In this document: positions 63,201 through 64,000 of the stretch, piece by piece | Layout of the letters: each line of letters begins with the position of its first letter | Numbering within the stretch: the stretch's first letter is position 1 | NCBI GenBank assembly: GCA_017506865.1 | Contig: JAFCMP010000201.1 | Coordinates: forward strand, 744,001-808,000 | Origin: Tribonema minus | Lineage: Eukaryota; Sar; Xanthophyceae; Tribonematales; Tribonemataceae | DNA: 64,000 nt | Reading direction: 5' to 3' | Translations under genes and position numbers: made by a program | Notes under the pieces: generated by a model | Seen by the model: only the letters and a program-made list of their open reading frames with translations | The model's database searches: none | What the model was told of the DNA's origin: nothing

Positions 63201-64000
63201 CTTGGCCAGGTGATGGGCGAATGCCGGTTCCATCACATCCGATTCTGAATCACCAGCTAGTCCTGGCGAGGCACTGCCCACGGGGCGGGTGGCTGCTTTC
63301 ACTGGTGCACCAGGCCCAGCGGCCATCAAGAGGTGTTCATAGCGTAGGCCGTCCAGCCCTCCTGCCTTCCCCGCCCCTGCTGCGGACAAGGTCGACAGTA
63401 TGTCTGTCGCCTCCACCTCGAGGCGCCGTCCGGCTGCGCTGGCAGCATCCTCAGGCCTATCGCTGCGATCATGCGCCTGACCCGATTCGAAGACGGGACT
63501 GCCGCTGCCAGCGGGCCCGGCGGTCGTTGCCACCCCTGCGCCGTGCAAGCAGTGCCGCCGGGCGTCGCGTACCAGGCCGCGCACTTGCTCCATTGGCGTA
63601 TCGACTACCCCGGGCCGGGTGCCAGTTTCAGGGTGCTTTGCTGCCAGCACCTGTGCCGTGACCTCGTCTGCTGGGGCGCATGCTTCACGCGCCTCTAGTC
63701 GTGCGGCAGCCAGGCCTACCCCCCGTCGCTTGCCTGAGAGGGCAGCGCATGCTGTTTGCTGCCTGGAGTCAGCCTCCGTCCAGTCGGCATCGAAGTTCGT
63801 TTGTGCCGACGCCGTAGCTGCGTTGTTTGGTTTGGGGGCCCGCAGCGCCGCTGCTGCTGACAGCGTCTTTCTCAGTAGCTCCGCAAAGTCGCCAGACAGC
63901 AACGCTGCCAGCCGGGCCGCAGGCGGCATACCGGTTCCCTCCGGTTGCCTACCAAAGGCCATTGCTGCTAGCAGGTGCAGCAGCCTGTAGCCGCGCTGCA
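60285..64000 (-). mobile_element. R2-like (RLE-type) non-LTR retrotransposon, intact over the visible part, cut by window edge
   Basis: The element reads right to left and continues past the right edge. Its one long frame (next entry) carries RT, CCHC knuckle and nuclease in the same order as the decayed copy at 51.7-57.2 kb, in the same orientation. The proteins are clearly related in plan but diverged (FLDD versus YMDD, different linkers), so they belong to different subfamilies. The 3' end of the element lies somewhere between 60284 and about 59900 and shows no poly-A. The N-terminal fingers would lie beyond 64000. Confidence 0.8.
60285..64000 (-). CDS. Reverse transcriptase / restriction-like endonuclease protein of the retroelement (5'-partial)
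   Basis: The frame is open from the window edge to a stop at 60285. The first ATG inside is at 63962, giving 1225 residues, but codons upstream of it are also open, so the true start lies outside. RT blocks (numbered from 63962): GLDGLRYEHL 202-211, KRRPIACSSVWRRL 285-298, motif A LDCENAFNSVDR 349-360, motif B QQGDPLGP 408-415, motif C FLDD 456-459, motif D VRPDKS 490-495. The C-terminus has a knuckle C1002-x3-C1006-x8-H1015-x3-C1019, then a PD-(D/E)xK-like core with Asp1066 (YRADTVID), Asp1088 (GIVLDTSVRAP) and Lys1121/1123. No stops or shifts break it, so it may encode an active enzyme. An Ala-rich spacer separates RT and nuclease. Confidence 0.85.
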   Translation of the reverse strand, partial: QRGYRLLHLLAAMAFGRQPEGTGMPPAARLAALLSGDFAELLRKTLSAAAALRAPKPNNAATASAQTNFDADWTEADSRQQTACAALSGKRRGVGLAAARLEAREACAPADEVTAQVLAAKHPETGTRPGVVDTPMEQVRGLVRDARRHCLHGAGVATTAGPAGSGSPVFESGQAHDRSDRPEDAASAAGRRLEVEATDILSTLSAAGAGKAGGLDGLRYEHLLMAAGPGAPVKAATRPVGSASPGLAGDSESDVMEPAFAHHLAKVFTTLLVEPELLPEQSQRLLRAAALSGIGQKRRPIACSSVWRRLLGSTAARGVKGKISGLLASMSQFGVGYRSGVEHVAARARVWHELYGTTIQLDCENAFNSVDRAAIVRGLMLFCPELLPHFESVYCGDTAPEMRVEVNGEARIICSHLGCQQGDPLGPLYFAVAAAFLLFYPDGVSATPGSMPAYGHSTAEPPAPHCAFLDDLNVLQAAYFDDAAAAGVAEVIRRLAAGGLRVRPDKSLAIAMRGTVFDEAARARLRALDIPFVDATMPESSQGFTSVGVPVGHPAYVHAAMSKHLVDAGTWRLSWQLAGMARHHLQAAQFILRRSLTKRMGFLARVVDTALSETWLHAFDGFCAWTLERMLHLHGCATAAVMKSHLLAACTAGDNEVASSGSVLVLPRLGPPELTDIAVPLRASRLPERRGGLGMPLLGLLAPAAYTAQACTTLRPAIIHATVAAGALRLGTDEHGAVTWFAQHSCAIREDQGLPPIIEAVRRSTRALTADGGEKSRTAVAEQLPASLLRWAADTTAAASTLPTAVQAIYAATAVTETGTTEPAPHTHGIVPGAEAAAAAATVPGPQAAAAAASSTPAKTQTSAEESSCSGGQEDDDDDWEAYADEICRKVVPRRRRGHFTHGLQAGLSNVLRRQYEDCLVEDLEAASAGAVGKPTQATLIGDLRDTSRRRQQASARVLAQLRSQRASGAMAWMSVPPAANDRPGAAPMSSMAAATMIMVAIFIDGWGIQGEVCPWRCSDVSPTSTHAISCPSQHIRGHNATHTAQKRCLQRILRQHHVSIVRNEDASVFKVPGYRADTVIDPGCLHFSSAYRNKGIVLDTSVRAPTASSYLTGKTNASNTDGYAAGVGEDAKVKHHTGTLTSSWAFVPFVQESYGRLGKQTSLFVKELAMHSALCSGGGKADVLRKAGLAKRQIHIELSISLARELAERVMAYTRGARMLGCVAAPVSKLLGHSAD

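Noticed and set aside
1..64000. tRNA, rRNA, snoRNA or riboswitch genes
   Set aside because: No conserved boxes or foldable cloverleaf were recognised by eye. A covariance-model search was not possible here.

Overview
The window is nuclear DNA from a eukaryote with long introns, GC-rich exons and many interstitial TTAGGG/CCCTAA (telomere-like) arrays. Three genes could be modelled exon by exon. They are the cytosolic half of a plant/algal SOS1-type Na+/H+ antiporter, the mitochondrial LYR protein ISD11/LYRM4, and a calcium-dependent protein kinase (CDPK) with four EF-hands. SOS1 plus CDPK points to the green lineage, most simply a unicellular green alga such as a large-genome prasinophyte, but this is inference and the species is not proven.

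Layout. From about 1.3 to 28.6 kb (+) lie 27 predicted exons of the SOS1-like C-terminal region. Every exon joins in a compatible reading phase, and the membrane-domain exons must lie left of the window. From 29.99 to 32.13 kb (-) lies the two-exon LYRM4 gene, convergent with SOS1 and divergent from the next gene. From 32.67 to about 46.9 kb (+) lies the CDPK in 17 predicted exons, with a long Ala/Gly-rich tail whose last exon is ambiguous. From 46.9 to 51.7 kb there are only weak exon candidates, arrays of repeated splice-site fragments and a 39-base palindrome. From 51.7 to 57.2 kb (-) lies a decayed R2-like (restriction-like-endonuclease) non-LTR retrotransposon. From 57.2 to 60.3 kb there is unassigned repeat-rich DNA. 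From 60.3 kb past the right edge (-) lies a second, intact-looking element of the same class, cut by the window end.

The most striking feature is the intron architecture. Almost every exon is flanked, inside its own introns, by several degenerate tandem copies of its own edge, including the splice site ('exon-edge echoes'). These are mixed with a recurring TTGAAGTT/AACTTCAA motif near 5' splice sites and with telomere-like repeats. It recurs in three neighbouring genes on both strands, so it looks like a property of this genome and not of one gene. The three genes have no obvious shared pathway: ion homeostasis, Fe-S cluster assembly and calcium signalling. In plants calcium signalling does control SOS1, but through CBL-CIPK (SOS3-SOS2), so the CDPK neighbourhood is only suggestive.
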